DNA of 34,802 nt. It comes from an uncultured Bacteroidia bacterium. Its GTDB lineage: Bacteria; Bacteroidota; Bacteroidia; Bacteroidales; UBA932. Positions 16,215-23,179 of this stretch are shown here, in pieces (the first letter of the stretch is position 1; the number at the start of each line of letters is the position of its first letter). The DNA lies in NCBI GenBank assembly GCA_902796555.1, contig CADBPR010000058.1, forward strand, positions 1 through 34,802. The letters are read 5' to 3'. Below the pieces are notes generated by a model. The model searched no databases and was not told the origin of the DNA. It was given only the letters and a program-made list of their open reading frames with translations. The position numbers and the translations under genes were made by a program.

Positions 16215-17285
16215 TCAGATGATTTCGTCGATATCGGTTCCATCCCAGTCCCTCCGGGTTCCGATGACGGTCACGGTTTCGAACCGGAGCGGAACATCCG
16301 GCGAGTCGGTTCCGAAATGCTTCAGGATGATTTCCCGTATCCGGTACCAGTTGTTTTCCTGCAGCACGGGGAGCGTAACCGGATAATAACAGCGGCGTCC
16401 TCCGATGCTGCATTCCAGTACCAGACGGGTCCGCCGTGGCTCCCAGGTGGCACTTCCGGAAAGCTGTTCCCGGTTCCAGGAGACTTCGGACGTAGCCGGG
16501 TTCGGCCCGGTGTACAGGACGGTCGTGAGACTGCGCGAGGTGCGGTCTGCCAACGTGAGTCCCGTATCGTCCGCCGCCAGGGACGGTGCTTCCTGCTGCC
16601 CGAAATCCGGATACGGGCCGACCGTAGGGGAGTATCGGGCGGAACAGTTATAATAGTCGCTCACAGTCGTTTGGGCGGCAGCCGCTTTCAGCGGAACCCG
16701 CGCGACACCGTTGATCAGATACATGCCGTGGAGCGTAAGGGACTGCCCGGTATAGCCGGCATCCTGCATTTGCAGACTGATTTTCTCGACGGATACTTTC
16801 GCGATGCTCCGCGTGACGTTGACGCCAAGGGACGACCCGTCAACGACCTGAACATTCTTTGCCTGGCCCCGCATCAGTACGCCGGATTCCGCCATATCCG
16901 AAAGATTCAGCCAGCCGTTGCGCCAGTCCGGAGCCAGATTCGCCGCATCGAGCAAGTCGTCCCGGTGTATCAGGTGTTCCGGCAGATTGACCAGAACGAA
17001 AACCCATTTCCTTCCGCTGCTGCAATCCAGCTGAATGGCAGGACCGGATCCGAATGCGAAGGATTCGGCCTGCCCGCTGTCAAAACGGGCGGCATCGGCG
17101 TAAATCCAGACCGCTACATTCTTGATGGCGGCATCATCGAATCCGGCCTTAGTCCGCCCGGGCAGCTCGGCACGGACCGTTATCCGGGCCTTCTCTCCGG
17201 ACGGAAGGGTTTCCTGCGGGGGCATCGACGTTCCCACACAGGCTGCCATAAGCGGAATCATTGCCAGTATCAGTTTGGTTTTCAT
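16215..17285 (-). CDS. Fimbrillin-like lipoprotein (minor pilin, Mfa3/Mfa4 position)
   Basis: 356 residues. Lipobox MAAC (Cys16), then a basic residue (Lys32) immediately before the first strand ARITVRAEL, where type V pilins are usually cut. Fimbrillin features: KNVAVWIYA, WVFVLVNLP, VTRSIAKVSVEKISL, LHGMYLINGVARVP, TRLVLECSIGGRRCYYPVTLP and the C-terminal ETVTVIGTRRDWDGTDI, which parallels the endings of the other two pilins in this operon. It lies 4 bases after the Mfa2-like gene and just before the DUF4906-like gene, matching the accessory-pilin position of the P. gingivalis mfa operon. Probably a tip-proximal or adaptor subunit. Confidence 0.8.
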   Translation of the reverse strand: MKTKLILAMIPLMAACVGTSMPPQETLPSGEKARITVRAELPGRTKAGFDDAAIKNVAVWIYADAARFDSGQAESFAFGSGPAIQLDCSSGRKWVFVLVNLPEHLIHRDDLLDAANLAPDWRNGWLNLSDMAESGVLMRGQAKNVQVVDGSSLGVNVTRSIAKVSVEKISLQMQDAGYTGQSLTLHGMYLINGVARVPLKAAAAQTTVSDYYNCSARYSPTVGPYPDFGQQEAPSLAADDTGLTLADRTSRSLTTVLYTGPNPATSEVSWNREQLSGSATWEPRRTRLVLECSIGGRRCYYPVTLPVLQENNWYRIREIILKHFGTDSPDVPLRFETVTVIGTRRDWDGTDIDEII

Positions 17286-17289
17286 TTGT

Positions 17290-18111
17290 TTATATTGTTA
17301 TGTCGTTGTAGTGATGCCCGTTATCCCAGGGCGCAATCTGTACGTAGACATCCGCTTTTGCGTAGTCAATGGTGATAATGGCATTGTCCAGGCCCTTTCG
17401 ATTCCAGTCATAGCCGTGGCTTTCCAGTAGCGTTCCCAGCGGGTATTCATATTTCATTTCAGCAGGCAGACCGAAGGCGTCTGTCTCGTACACCTGGAGC
17501 GTGAGGGAGGCATCGCCCTGGCGGGGAAGCCGCACTTCGAATGTCGTGGCGCCGGTTTTCCGGGGAATGCAGCAGAGCGGTCCCTGTACGGCTGATAAGT
17601 CGCGCAGGCTGAACGCATTCCAGTTTCCGTGGATTTCAAAGAAATACGGGCGCCAGGCTTCGCTGCCTTCCAGGCGCAGCTCCAGGGTACACCATTGCTT
17701 GAAAAGCCGGACGGTATCCCGGGCCGTTTCACGGATGCAATCCACCGTGGCGGCATGGGCATACAGGCTGTCCGCTTCAAAGCCGGAACCCAGGACCATG
17801 GCATCGTTCTTTTCGGAAGGAGAATAATGACGGTTCCCATAGAGGACCGTGACGCCGATGATGTCTTTCGGGACCCGGGCGACGTATCGTTTCCCTTCCC
17901 GCATCATGTCTGGATGAATGCTGTGCTGTGCCACTTTGCGACCATGTCCGTCCAGCAGGCTGATCCAGGGATCCCGTCCTGCCATTGCCGTCTCCGCCCC
18001 GCTGAACTCCTCGGTCAGGAAGCAAGGACAGGCCATCCTGTCTTCCTTTACGGTGCAGGACAGGGCCGTCGCGAGCCCTGCGGTCAATACCATAAGCTTG
18101 GCTGTCTTCAT
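17290..18111 (-). CDS. FimB/Mfa2 family fimbrial anchor lipoprotein
   Basis: 273 residues from ATG 18111; the longer open frame to 18231 lacks a signal peptide. Lipobox ALSC (Cys19), then MACPCFLTEEFSG, like the paired cysteines near the N-terminus of Mfa2/FimB proteins. The C-terminus GYDWNRKGLDNAIITIDYAK and DVYVQIAPWDNGHHYNDITI is the family signature (a W...DNxxxxIDY block followed by xxPWxxGxxYxDI). Mfa2/FimB holds the pilus base in the outer membrane and limits its length. It stands between the major pilin and a minor pilin, as mfa2 does after mfa1. A 58-base gap containing a strong hairpin separates it from the upstream pilin. Confidence 0.85.
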   Translation of the reverse strand: MKTAKLMVLTAGLATALSCTVKEDRMACPCFLTEEFSGAETAMAGRDPWISLLDGHGRKVAQHSIHPDMMREGKRYVARVPKDIIGVTVLYGNRHYSPSEKNDAMVLGSGFEADSLYAHAATVDCIRETARDTVRLFKQWCTLELRLEGSEAWRPYFFEIHGNWNAFSLRDLSAVQGPLCCIPRKTGATTFEVRLPRQGDASLTLQVYETDAFGLPAEMKYEYPLGTLLESHGYDWNRKGLDNAIITIDYAKADVYVQIAPWDNGHHYNDITI

Positions 18112-18127
18112 GACGGTTGGGGTTAAG

Positions 18128-18154
18128 CCAGGGACCCCGTACGGGATTCCCTGG
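18128..18154 (-). promoter_or_regulatory. Hairpin between the major pilin and anchor genes
   Basis: CCAGGGA (18128-18134) pairs with TCCCTGG (18148-18154) and encloses a second short stem CCCG/CGGG with loop TA (18136-18145). It fills most of the 58-base gap after the pilin stop. The minus-strand sequence beyond it (CTTAACCCC) has no U-tract, so it is more likely a 3'-end-protecting or partial attenuation structure than a full terminator. Confidence 0.6.
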
Positions 18155-18169
18155 CGATGGTGAATCCTG

Positions 18170-19504
18170 TCAGATTTCGAAATCGTCACCCGACGTCTCG
18201 TTGTTGAATTCGCCGATGATATCACCGGCATCCCAGTCGCGCACTTTCACCGTGAACGTACACTCGGCCGTGGAAACAGGCGTGAACGGGTCCAGAGAGC
18301 CCAGACGCTTGATTTTGACATCGCCGATGGTGTAGGCGTAGTTCGGCTGGATATAGGGAATGCTCAGGGGATAGTAGTAGGTAATCGTATTGCCGCCGGT
18401 CGTCAGTTCGGTCTCAATAACCACTTTGGTCGTATGGTCGGTCGCGTCCATGGCAATCGCCGGTACGGAAGAATTCGGATACGCGTAGAAATACAGGCCG
18501 GCTTCCCATTTGTGCTGGGGACACATCTGCGCATGGGAGTCCGGATTGACAAAGAGGTGGTTGGGAACGGTGGTTTCAGCATATGTCAGCTTTTTGACAT
18601 TTTCCGGCAAGCCGTTCAGCAGGGTGTTGAGAGCGGTAGCCGACCATCCTTCTTTCGCCATCCAGGCATACATGCCGTTGGGTGCGGACGCACTGGCGGC
18701 CGGCGTGGCAAAGGCGTAATAGGGAAGGGAAGCGGAGGCTACGAAACGGGCCGGATAGCCGCTGTCAGTCGTGCTGAGCGCCGTCGCACCGGCCACGCCG
18801 AAAACGTCGTTGGCATCGCCGTTGACATACTTGGCCTGGCGGGGCACATTCATCAGGTAGACGCGCGTGACCTTGAAATCGCTCTGCTGCAGGGCAGGAG
18901 AGGTAAAGGCACCGGTGACAGACTCGATTTTGATACGGGAGACCAGCCGTTTGGCTTCGATGTTGACATTGTTGACCCCGGCATTCCCCGCGGCCAGTTC
19001 CTTCGAAGCGGCGCCCACCATCAGGAAATGCTGCTGGGCGTTGTCGCTGAATTCCGAAATGGCCGCTTTCAGTGCGGCTTCCGTACCGATGCTGGCGCCC
19101 AGTTGCGGCGAAGTGGCTTCCGCCGCGTTTCTGCCCGCATTGGCGACAACGTAGATATGCTTGGCCCCGGTGCTGGTATTGAATTCCAGTTTGGCCTGGT
19201 TGGTCCCGATCATCTCGGATGCTTCCGCTTTCTTATAAGCTTCGAGCATACCCAGCCCCACCGAGCCGCTGCGGGCGTCAAAAACGAATACTTCCACGGA
19301 GGAGAGCATGTCTTCATTGTTGTGCGTTCCGACATCCGGGGTCGCTTTCGTGTTTTCGAAGTTGCCCTTGATGTTGACGGTGAGCAAGGCCATTTCCCGG
19401 CTTTCCCGGGCGGCTTCCAGTTCTTCATGGCGCTGGTCCTTCCGGCAGGAAAGCAGGCCGGTTGCAGCGATGAGGGCTGCAGTTGCAATCATGATTCTTT
19501 TCAT
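18170..19504 (-). CDS. Fimbrillin, likely major pilin (FimA/Mfa1 type)
   Basis: 444 residues, the longest of the three pilins. Lipobox LLSC (Cys20); Arg36 precedes the first strand EMALLTVNI and is a plausible cut site for the Arg/Lys protease step that releases type V pilins for polymerisation. Typical features: SSVEVFVFDARSG, HIYVVANAG, FLMVGAAS, RLVSRIKIESV, VYLMNVPRQAKYVNG, a variable middle, and the C-terminal ITYYYPLSIPYIQPNYAYTI then CTFTVKVRDWDAGDI. The C-terminal strand should complete a neighbouring subunit by donor-strand exchange. Called major because it directly precedes the Mfa2-like anchor gene (mfa1-mfa2 order) and is followed by a stabilising hairpin; this is inference. Confidence 0.82.
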   Translation of the reverse strand: MKRIMIATAALIAATGLLSCRKDQRHEELEAARESREMALLTVNIKGNFENTKATPDVGTHNNEDMLSSVEVFVFDARSGSVGLGMLEAYKKAEASEMIGTNQAKLEFNTSTGAKHIYVVANAGRNAAEATSPQLGASIGTEAALKAAISEFSDNAQQHFLMVGAASKELAAGNAGVNNVNIEAKRLVSRIKIESVTGAFTSPALQQSDFKVTRVYLMNVPRQAKYVNGDANDVFGVAGATALSTTDSGYPARFVASASLPYYAFATPAASASAPNGMYAWMAKEGWSATALNTLLNGLPENVKKLTYAETTVPNHLFVNPDSHAQMCPQHKWEAGLYFYAYPNSSVPAIAMDATDHTTKVVIETELTTGGNTITYYYPLSIPYIQPNYAYTIGDVKIKRLGSLDPFTPVSTAECTFTVKVRDWDAGDIIGEFNNETSGDDFEI

Positions 19505-19531
19505 TGTTTTGAAGTATTAAAAGGTTGAATG

Positions 19532-20527
19532 TCAAATGGTCTGTGTGCCCATGTCGCTGACGGTCCAGTCTTTCACATCCAGGGTGAAGGTCATCTGCGC
19601 TTCGCTGACCGGGTAATCCGGGTCGGAAGAGCCCAGGCGGGTAATGTTCAGATTGGAGATGGCGTAATGCGTGTTCCGGGCCAGGGAACCCAGGGTGATG
19701 GGGTAATAGAAGGTGCGTGTCCCAATCAGCGCTTCAATGACCAGGCGGGTCTTGCGCGGCGACCATGTGCCCCCGTGGCTGTCCGAGGTAGTCGGGTTGG
19801 GAAGGCAATAGAAGGTATGTCTGAGCGGATAAGACCCGTTTTTGATAATCCGCTGATTCAGAGACTCGTATAACCAGTCATCGGCAACGGAACTTGACCA
19901 TGCGCACTGGTTGTACCAGACGGAGGGAGTATAATTCTCCTCGAACAGGTTCCAGTCTCCGCCCGGTGCATTAATCAGATAGATGCCCTTGACATAGAAA
20001 TCCATGTCTTTCCATCCGGTCTCGGTCAGGGAATGTGTGATTTTGTCCAGGGTGATTTTGGACGCATACCGGACGACCTCGATTTCTATCGGCGCATTAC
20101 CGGTAGCCTTGGCTTCAACACCGGTCTTGTAGCCTGTCATGGTAAAATGGCTCGGGGTAAAGTCGGTCAGCGAGGTGCTGATTCCGTGCAGGTCCGCAAT
20201 CGACGTCACCGAAGTGCCGATACTCTTGTTCGCGACGACGTACACCTGTTTGTTGACGCCCTGGGTACAGCGGACACTGACACTCGGACCGGTGGCGGTG
20301 GCCTGGTTGTCGTAACTGCCGTCGGAATTGAATACGAAGACCGTCGCCGTGCTGACCTGGTCGTCGGCCCAGACGGTACTGTTGGCTTTGCTTTCCGGCA
20401 TACCTGCGATATTGACCGTCAGAACGGCGCTTTTGCTGTCTTCGGCTGCCGGAAGAGATGGGAGAGAGTGCTGGGCGCAGGCCGTCAGGGCCGTTGCCGT
20501 CAGAAAGAGAAAGAGGGTTCTTTTCAT
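19532..20527 (-). CDS. Fimbrillin family lipoprotein
   Basis: 331 residues. Lipobox LTAC (Cys17) and Lys32 just before the first strand SAVLTVNIAG. Fimbrillin marks: VSTATVFVFNSDGSYDN, QVYVVANKSIG, FTMTGYKTG, RYASKITLDKITHSL, FYVKGIYLINAPGG, TRLVIEALIGTRTFYYPITL, ending MTFTLDVKDWTVSD, the same phrase as in the 444-residue pilin. It precedes that pilin by 27 bases and follows the OmpA/TPR gene by 7 bases, so all are co-transcribed. It may be a second shaft subunit or a base/adaptor pilin; the sequence does not decide. Confidence 0.82.
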   Translation of the reverse strand: MKRTLFLFLTATALTACAQHSLPSLPAAEDSKSAVLTVNIAGMPESKANSTVWADDQVSTATVFVFNSDGSYDNQATATGPSVSVRCTQGVNKQVYVVANKSIGTSVTSIADLHGISTSLTDFTPSHFTMTGYKTGVEAKATGNAPIEIEVVRYASKITLDKITHSLTETGWKDMDFYVKGIYLINAPGGDWNLFEENYTPSVWYNQCAWSSSVADDWLYESLNQRIIKNGSYPLRHTFYCLPNPTTSDSHGGTWSPRKTRLVIEALIGTRTFYYPITLGSLARNTHYAISNLNITRLGSSDPDYPVSEAQMTFTLDVKDWTVSDMGTQTI

Positions 20528-20534
20528 GGTTTTA

Positions 20535-22466
20535 TTAATTGTCTTGGTTGAGTCCGTAACGGGTAATCAATACAGCGATTTCAGGGTCCAGGTTGCCCCG
20601 GTTGATCATGGCCCGGTTCAGGGCGCAGGCGTTCAGGTAGCACTGGACTGCGTTCTGGTCGTCTCCTGCCCGGCTGTACAGGATGGCTTTCATGTAGAGG
20701 ACACGGTCGTCCGGCTCCAGCCGGTCGAGAATATCCATGGCGCTGGCGTTGTAATCCATTGCGCAGTAGGCAACCGCCGCGTTATAATCTCCATAGGGGC
20801 GGAGGAGGGTGACGGCCGTCTGGTAGTCCCGGTCTTTCAGGGCCTGGATGCCGTGACGGTAGACCGTATCGGGAACGGTCGTATGAACGGTATCCTGGAC
20901 CATGCCTTTCCGGTGCAGGTGGAAGAGAAAACGTACGGTCCGCAGGCGCGGATACAGTTTTTCGCGGAGATAAGTGTATCCGTTTTCCCGCTGAAGCCTT
21001 TCCTCGCGCCGGTCCGGTTCCTTTTCTTCCATCAGTTCCAGATACCGGGCCTTCTGCTGCTCCGTCAACAAGGAATCGTTGCGGACCAGGGCATCGAGCA
21101 TCCGCCAGTTTTCCGCATCGCTGCGGGAGATGAAACGGATGTCGGGACGCGGCTCGCGGATACCGGCCATGTCGTACACCCTTCCGGTTTCCCGGTCCAA
21201 TGAGTCCCGGCAGGCACGCATATAATCCTCGAAATAATCGGAGACCGAACCGGAACGCCGCAGGGACAGCCGGTCGTTGAAGGCATAACTACCTTCCGGT
21301 GAGCAGGATGCCGTTACGACAATGGAATCCAGGTCGAAGGTCTTGTTCTCCAGCAAAGACCGCAGGTTGGCCTTAATCCGGCTGATTTCACCGGCGTTTT
21401 CGCCCAGAAGCGGGTCCACGGCGTCGCTGCCCTGTCGGAAGTCGATATAACAGGCCGTATTGGCTTCCACCTTGCGTTCCAGTACCTGCGTGAGATACCG
21501 TTCCCGGTCGTCGACCAGGCTGCTGAGGGAACTGATATAGAAACTCAGCGGGTCGCTTTGCGGGACGCGGTAAATGCATTTATCCTGCTCCCAGATGTCT
21601 CCGGAAAGGCAGACGTCCACCTTTTTCAGCCGGGGCCGCGTCCGGATTGTCTGTACATAGCGATAAACGATATCATGGTCCTGGTTCGTGATGACCGTGT
21701 CCAGCCGGAGCCCTTCTTCGCCGATGGGAACTTTGACATAGCGGTGAAACATCTTTTCCTTGTTGTCGATTTTCCACTGATTCCTCCGGACCATGTACCA
21801 CCAGGTATAATGGTGTACGGCTTCCTGGCGGGTTACGCCGTAGGCGGAAGCGAATTCCTCGTCGGAGACGAAGGAAGTGTCGTTCTTGAAGCGGTACAGT
21901 TCGGGGAGATTCCGTCGGAGGAAAACCTCCAGCTGGTGCGTATTGACAAAACGGGTCGTATCGGTTACAATCGAATTGAGAAAACGCTGATACTGTTCAT
22001 AGCCGCGCAGCTGCGCCTTCCGGTAGTCGTCGCCCGTGATAACGATGCCGTCCAGATGAAGGGTGTCTTCCTGGATCAGCATGACCGGCCGGAAGCGCAG
22101 TTGCCAGCGGCTGTCCTGCATTTCCTGCGGGACGGTGATATCAAAGCAGATATCGACCTTCCCGCCCCGCTCCGCCACATTCCGGAAACGGGCGGTTACC
22201 ACGGCGGCGTCAATCACGTCGGTGGCGACCATCTCCCCGTTTTCGTCCTTTACGGCCTTCATAATCAGGATTTCACGACCGTCCGTGTCCTGAACTTTCA
22301 GGGTGTCCCGGCGGGCTTTTCCCACCCGGAGTTCGGGCAGGTCATTTTCCGCGGTCAGACTGAGCTGCGCCACGGTACTGCGGTCCCGCAACAGGGCCGC
22401 TTTCCGTTGGGAGGCACATCCGGCCAGGATCAGGGCGGAGAGCAGAACTGGGAACAAGTTTTTCAT
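20535..22466 (-). CDS. Lipoprotein with embedded OmpA-like domain and C-terminal TPR, pilus-locus accessory
   Basis: 643 residues. Lipobox LAGC (Cys17). Residues about 40-340 are a region I cannot name, with WQLRFRPVMLIQEDTLHLDG and a VNTHQLEVFLRRNLPELYRF block. Residues about 338-412 resemble an OmpA-C peptidoglycan-binding domain (YIDFRQGSD, then IVVTASCSPEGSYAFNDRLS and LRRSGSVSDYF). The Asp of the usual TDxxG motif is absent, as in the SPEG variants that accompany DUF3868-type fimbrial proteins. TPR-like helices fill about 536-640 (GIQALKDRDYQTAVTLLRPY, YNAAVAYCAMDYNASAMDIL). It begins 2 bases after the ssb stop and runs into the pilin genes, so it is probably a periplasm-facing part of the pilus assembly or anchoring apparatus. 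Function inferred from context only. Confidence 0.75.
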   Translation of the reverse strand: MKNLFPVLLSALILAGCASQRKAALLRDRSTVAQLSLTAENDLPELRVGKARRDTLKVQDTDGREILIMKAVKDENGEMVATDVIDAAVVTARFRNVAERGGKVDICFDITVPQEMQDSRWQLRFRPVMLIQEDTLHLDGIVITGDDYRKAQLRGYEQYQRFLNSIVTDTTRFVNTHQLEVFLRRNLPELYRFKNDTSFVSDEEFASAYGVTRQEAVHHYTWWYMVRRNQWKIDNKEKMFHRYVKVPIGEEGLRLDTVITNQDHDIVYRYVQTIRTRPRLKKVDVCLSGDIWEQDKCIYRVPQSDPLSFYISSLSSLVDDRERYLTQVLERKVEANTACYIDFRQGSDAVDPLLGENAGEISRIKANLRSLLENKTFDLDSIVVTASCSPEGSYAFNDRLSLRRSGSVSDYFEDYMRACRDSLDRETGRVYDMAGIREPRPDIRFISRSDAENWRMLDALVRNDSLLTEQQKARYLELMEEKEPDRREERLQRENGYTYLREKLYPRLRTVRFLFHLHRKGMVQDTVHTTVPDTVYRHGIQALKDRDYQTAVTLLRPYGDYNAAVAYCAMDYNASAMDILDRLEPDDRVLYMKAILYSRAGDDQNAVQCYLNACALNRAMINRGNLDPEIAVLITRYGLNQDN

Positions 22467-22468
22467 GT

Positions 22469-22834
22469 TCAGATTTTCGAAGGTTGCATAAACTGGGTCG
22501 TATCCACCCGTTCCACCTGGCTGGCAACGATTTCGGTAATCTGCCGGACCGTTCCGTCTGCTGCGGTGTAATCCCGCACGCGGAGACGCCCGAACACGTG
22601 GACCGTATCACCCTTTTCAATGCTCTCAAGGGTCTCTTTCGAGATGGAACGGCCGGCCCAGGCGGTGACGTTGAACCACATCGTCTCGACAATCGGCGCC
22701 CCTTCACGCCCTTTATATACGTAATTGGTTACGAGGGTGAAGTTGATGCTCTGCCGGTCGTCGAAGGTAGAAACCCGCGCGTTGCCGACCGTGCCTTGCA
22801 CTTCGATTTTGTTGATTGAAATCATCATGTCCAT
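22469..22834 (-). CDS. Single-stranded DNA-binding protein (short, no acidic tip)
   Basis: 121 residues from ATG 22834 (ATG 22828 or 22825 equally possible). An OB-fold SSB: INKIEVQGTVGNARV, INFTLVTNYVYKG, ETMWFNVTAWAG, IEKGDTVHVFGRLRVRDYT and RQITEIVASQVERVD correspond to the strands and the typical 'W-x-V-x-x-W/F' and 'G-D-x-V-x-V-x-G-R-L' motifs. It stops at DTTQFMQPSKI, without the Asp-rich DDxIPF tail through which housekeeping SSBs recruit repair proteins, and without the usual disordered linker. The longer frame to 22921 adds nothing conserved. Promoter-proximal gene of the pilus operon, 2 bases before the next gene. Confidence 0.85.
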   Translation of the reverse strand: MDMMISINKIEVQGTVGNARVSTFDDRQSINFTLVTNYVYKGREGAPIVETMWFNVTAWAGRSISKETLESIEKGDTVHVFGRLRVRDYTAADGTVRQITEIVASQVERVDTTQFMQPSKI

Positions 22835-22967
22835 AGAACTGCATGTTTTAAGCGTTTGTATTCGGTGTTGCCGCCGTGGTGCGCACCCGAGTGGCAAGGG
22901 CAAAGTAAGCGCAAATAACAACGCCTTCGACGCAGGTTAAAAAACGTGCGCTTCTTTTTGTGATTTC

Positions 22968-23093
22968 TTTACCTGAAAGCGTTTCCGGTAAAAGAATGTA
23001 CGTACCTGCCGGACAGATTTTATACGGGTAAAAAAAATTCTTTCCGAAAGTAAAAAACTTTTTTACCCATCCGGCAAAACGCAAATTGGTAAA
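22968..23093. promoter_or_regulatory. Five-copy GGTAAA motif cluster, candidate operator array
   Basis: GGTAAA occurs at 22987-22992, 23027-23032 and 23088-23093 on the plus strand and at 22968-22973 and 23062-23067 on the minus strand. Extended, all five read GGTAAA followed by mostly purines (consensus GGTAAARAA). Copies 1-2 face each other as an inverted repeat, as do copies 3-4 (GGGTAAAAAA 23026-23035 with TTTTTTACCC 23059-23068). Copy 5 lies just upstream of the rightward -7 box. Confidence 0.5.
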
Positions 23094-23101
23094 GAATCGT
23101 A

Positions 23102-23109
23102 TATATTTG
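23102..23109 (+). promoter_or_regulatory. -7 promoter box of the zinc-ribbon gene
   Basis: TATATTTG, a perfect TAnnTTTG match, 70 bases before the ATG at 23180. A TTGG sits 13 bases upstream, closer than the usual -33 spacing. One GGTAAA copy (23088-23093) lies right at the promoter. Confidence 0.55.
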
Positions 23110-23179
23110 CAGGTCAGCTGCTTATGACTGTTGGATATCTTCTGTTTTTTTGTCAGATTCGCAGGCAAAAGCTGAAGAA

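Larger units (their letters stand above)
22835..23179. other. 345-base divergent intergenic region
   Basis: The only gene-free stretch above 300 bases. It is AT-rich and lies between the pilus operon and the zinc-ribbon gene. It holds a clear -7 box for the rightward gene (23102-23109), an imperfect minus-strand -7-like box TTACTTTG (22901-22908) that could serve the pilus operon, five GGTAAA motifs, an 8-base palindrome GTACGTAC (22998-23005), and a 10-bp inverted repeat with a smaller palindrome (CTTTCcGAAAG, 23040-23050) in its centre. I see no tRNA, small ORF or riboswitch in it. Confidence 0.7.

Noticed and set aside
18434..19528. 364-residue plus-strand frame opposite the major pilin
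   Set aside because: Gly/Arg/His-rich shadow with no matching family; the pilin on the minus strand is firmly supported.
22469..22921. Upstream start for the SSB at 22921
   Set aside because: The added 29 residues (MLFALTLPLPLGCAPRR...) are unlike any SSB N-terminus; the OB fold begins at ISINKIEVQG.
23026..23068. GGGTAAAAAA/TTTTTTACCC as ends of an invertible promoter
   Set aside because: Only 23 bases lie between the arms, too short for a phase-variable promoter segment, and no -7 box is inside.
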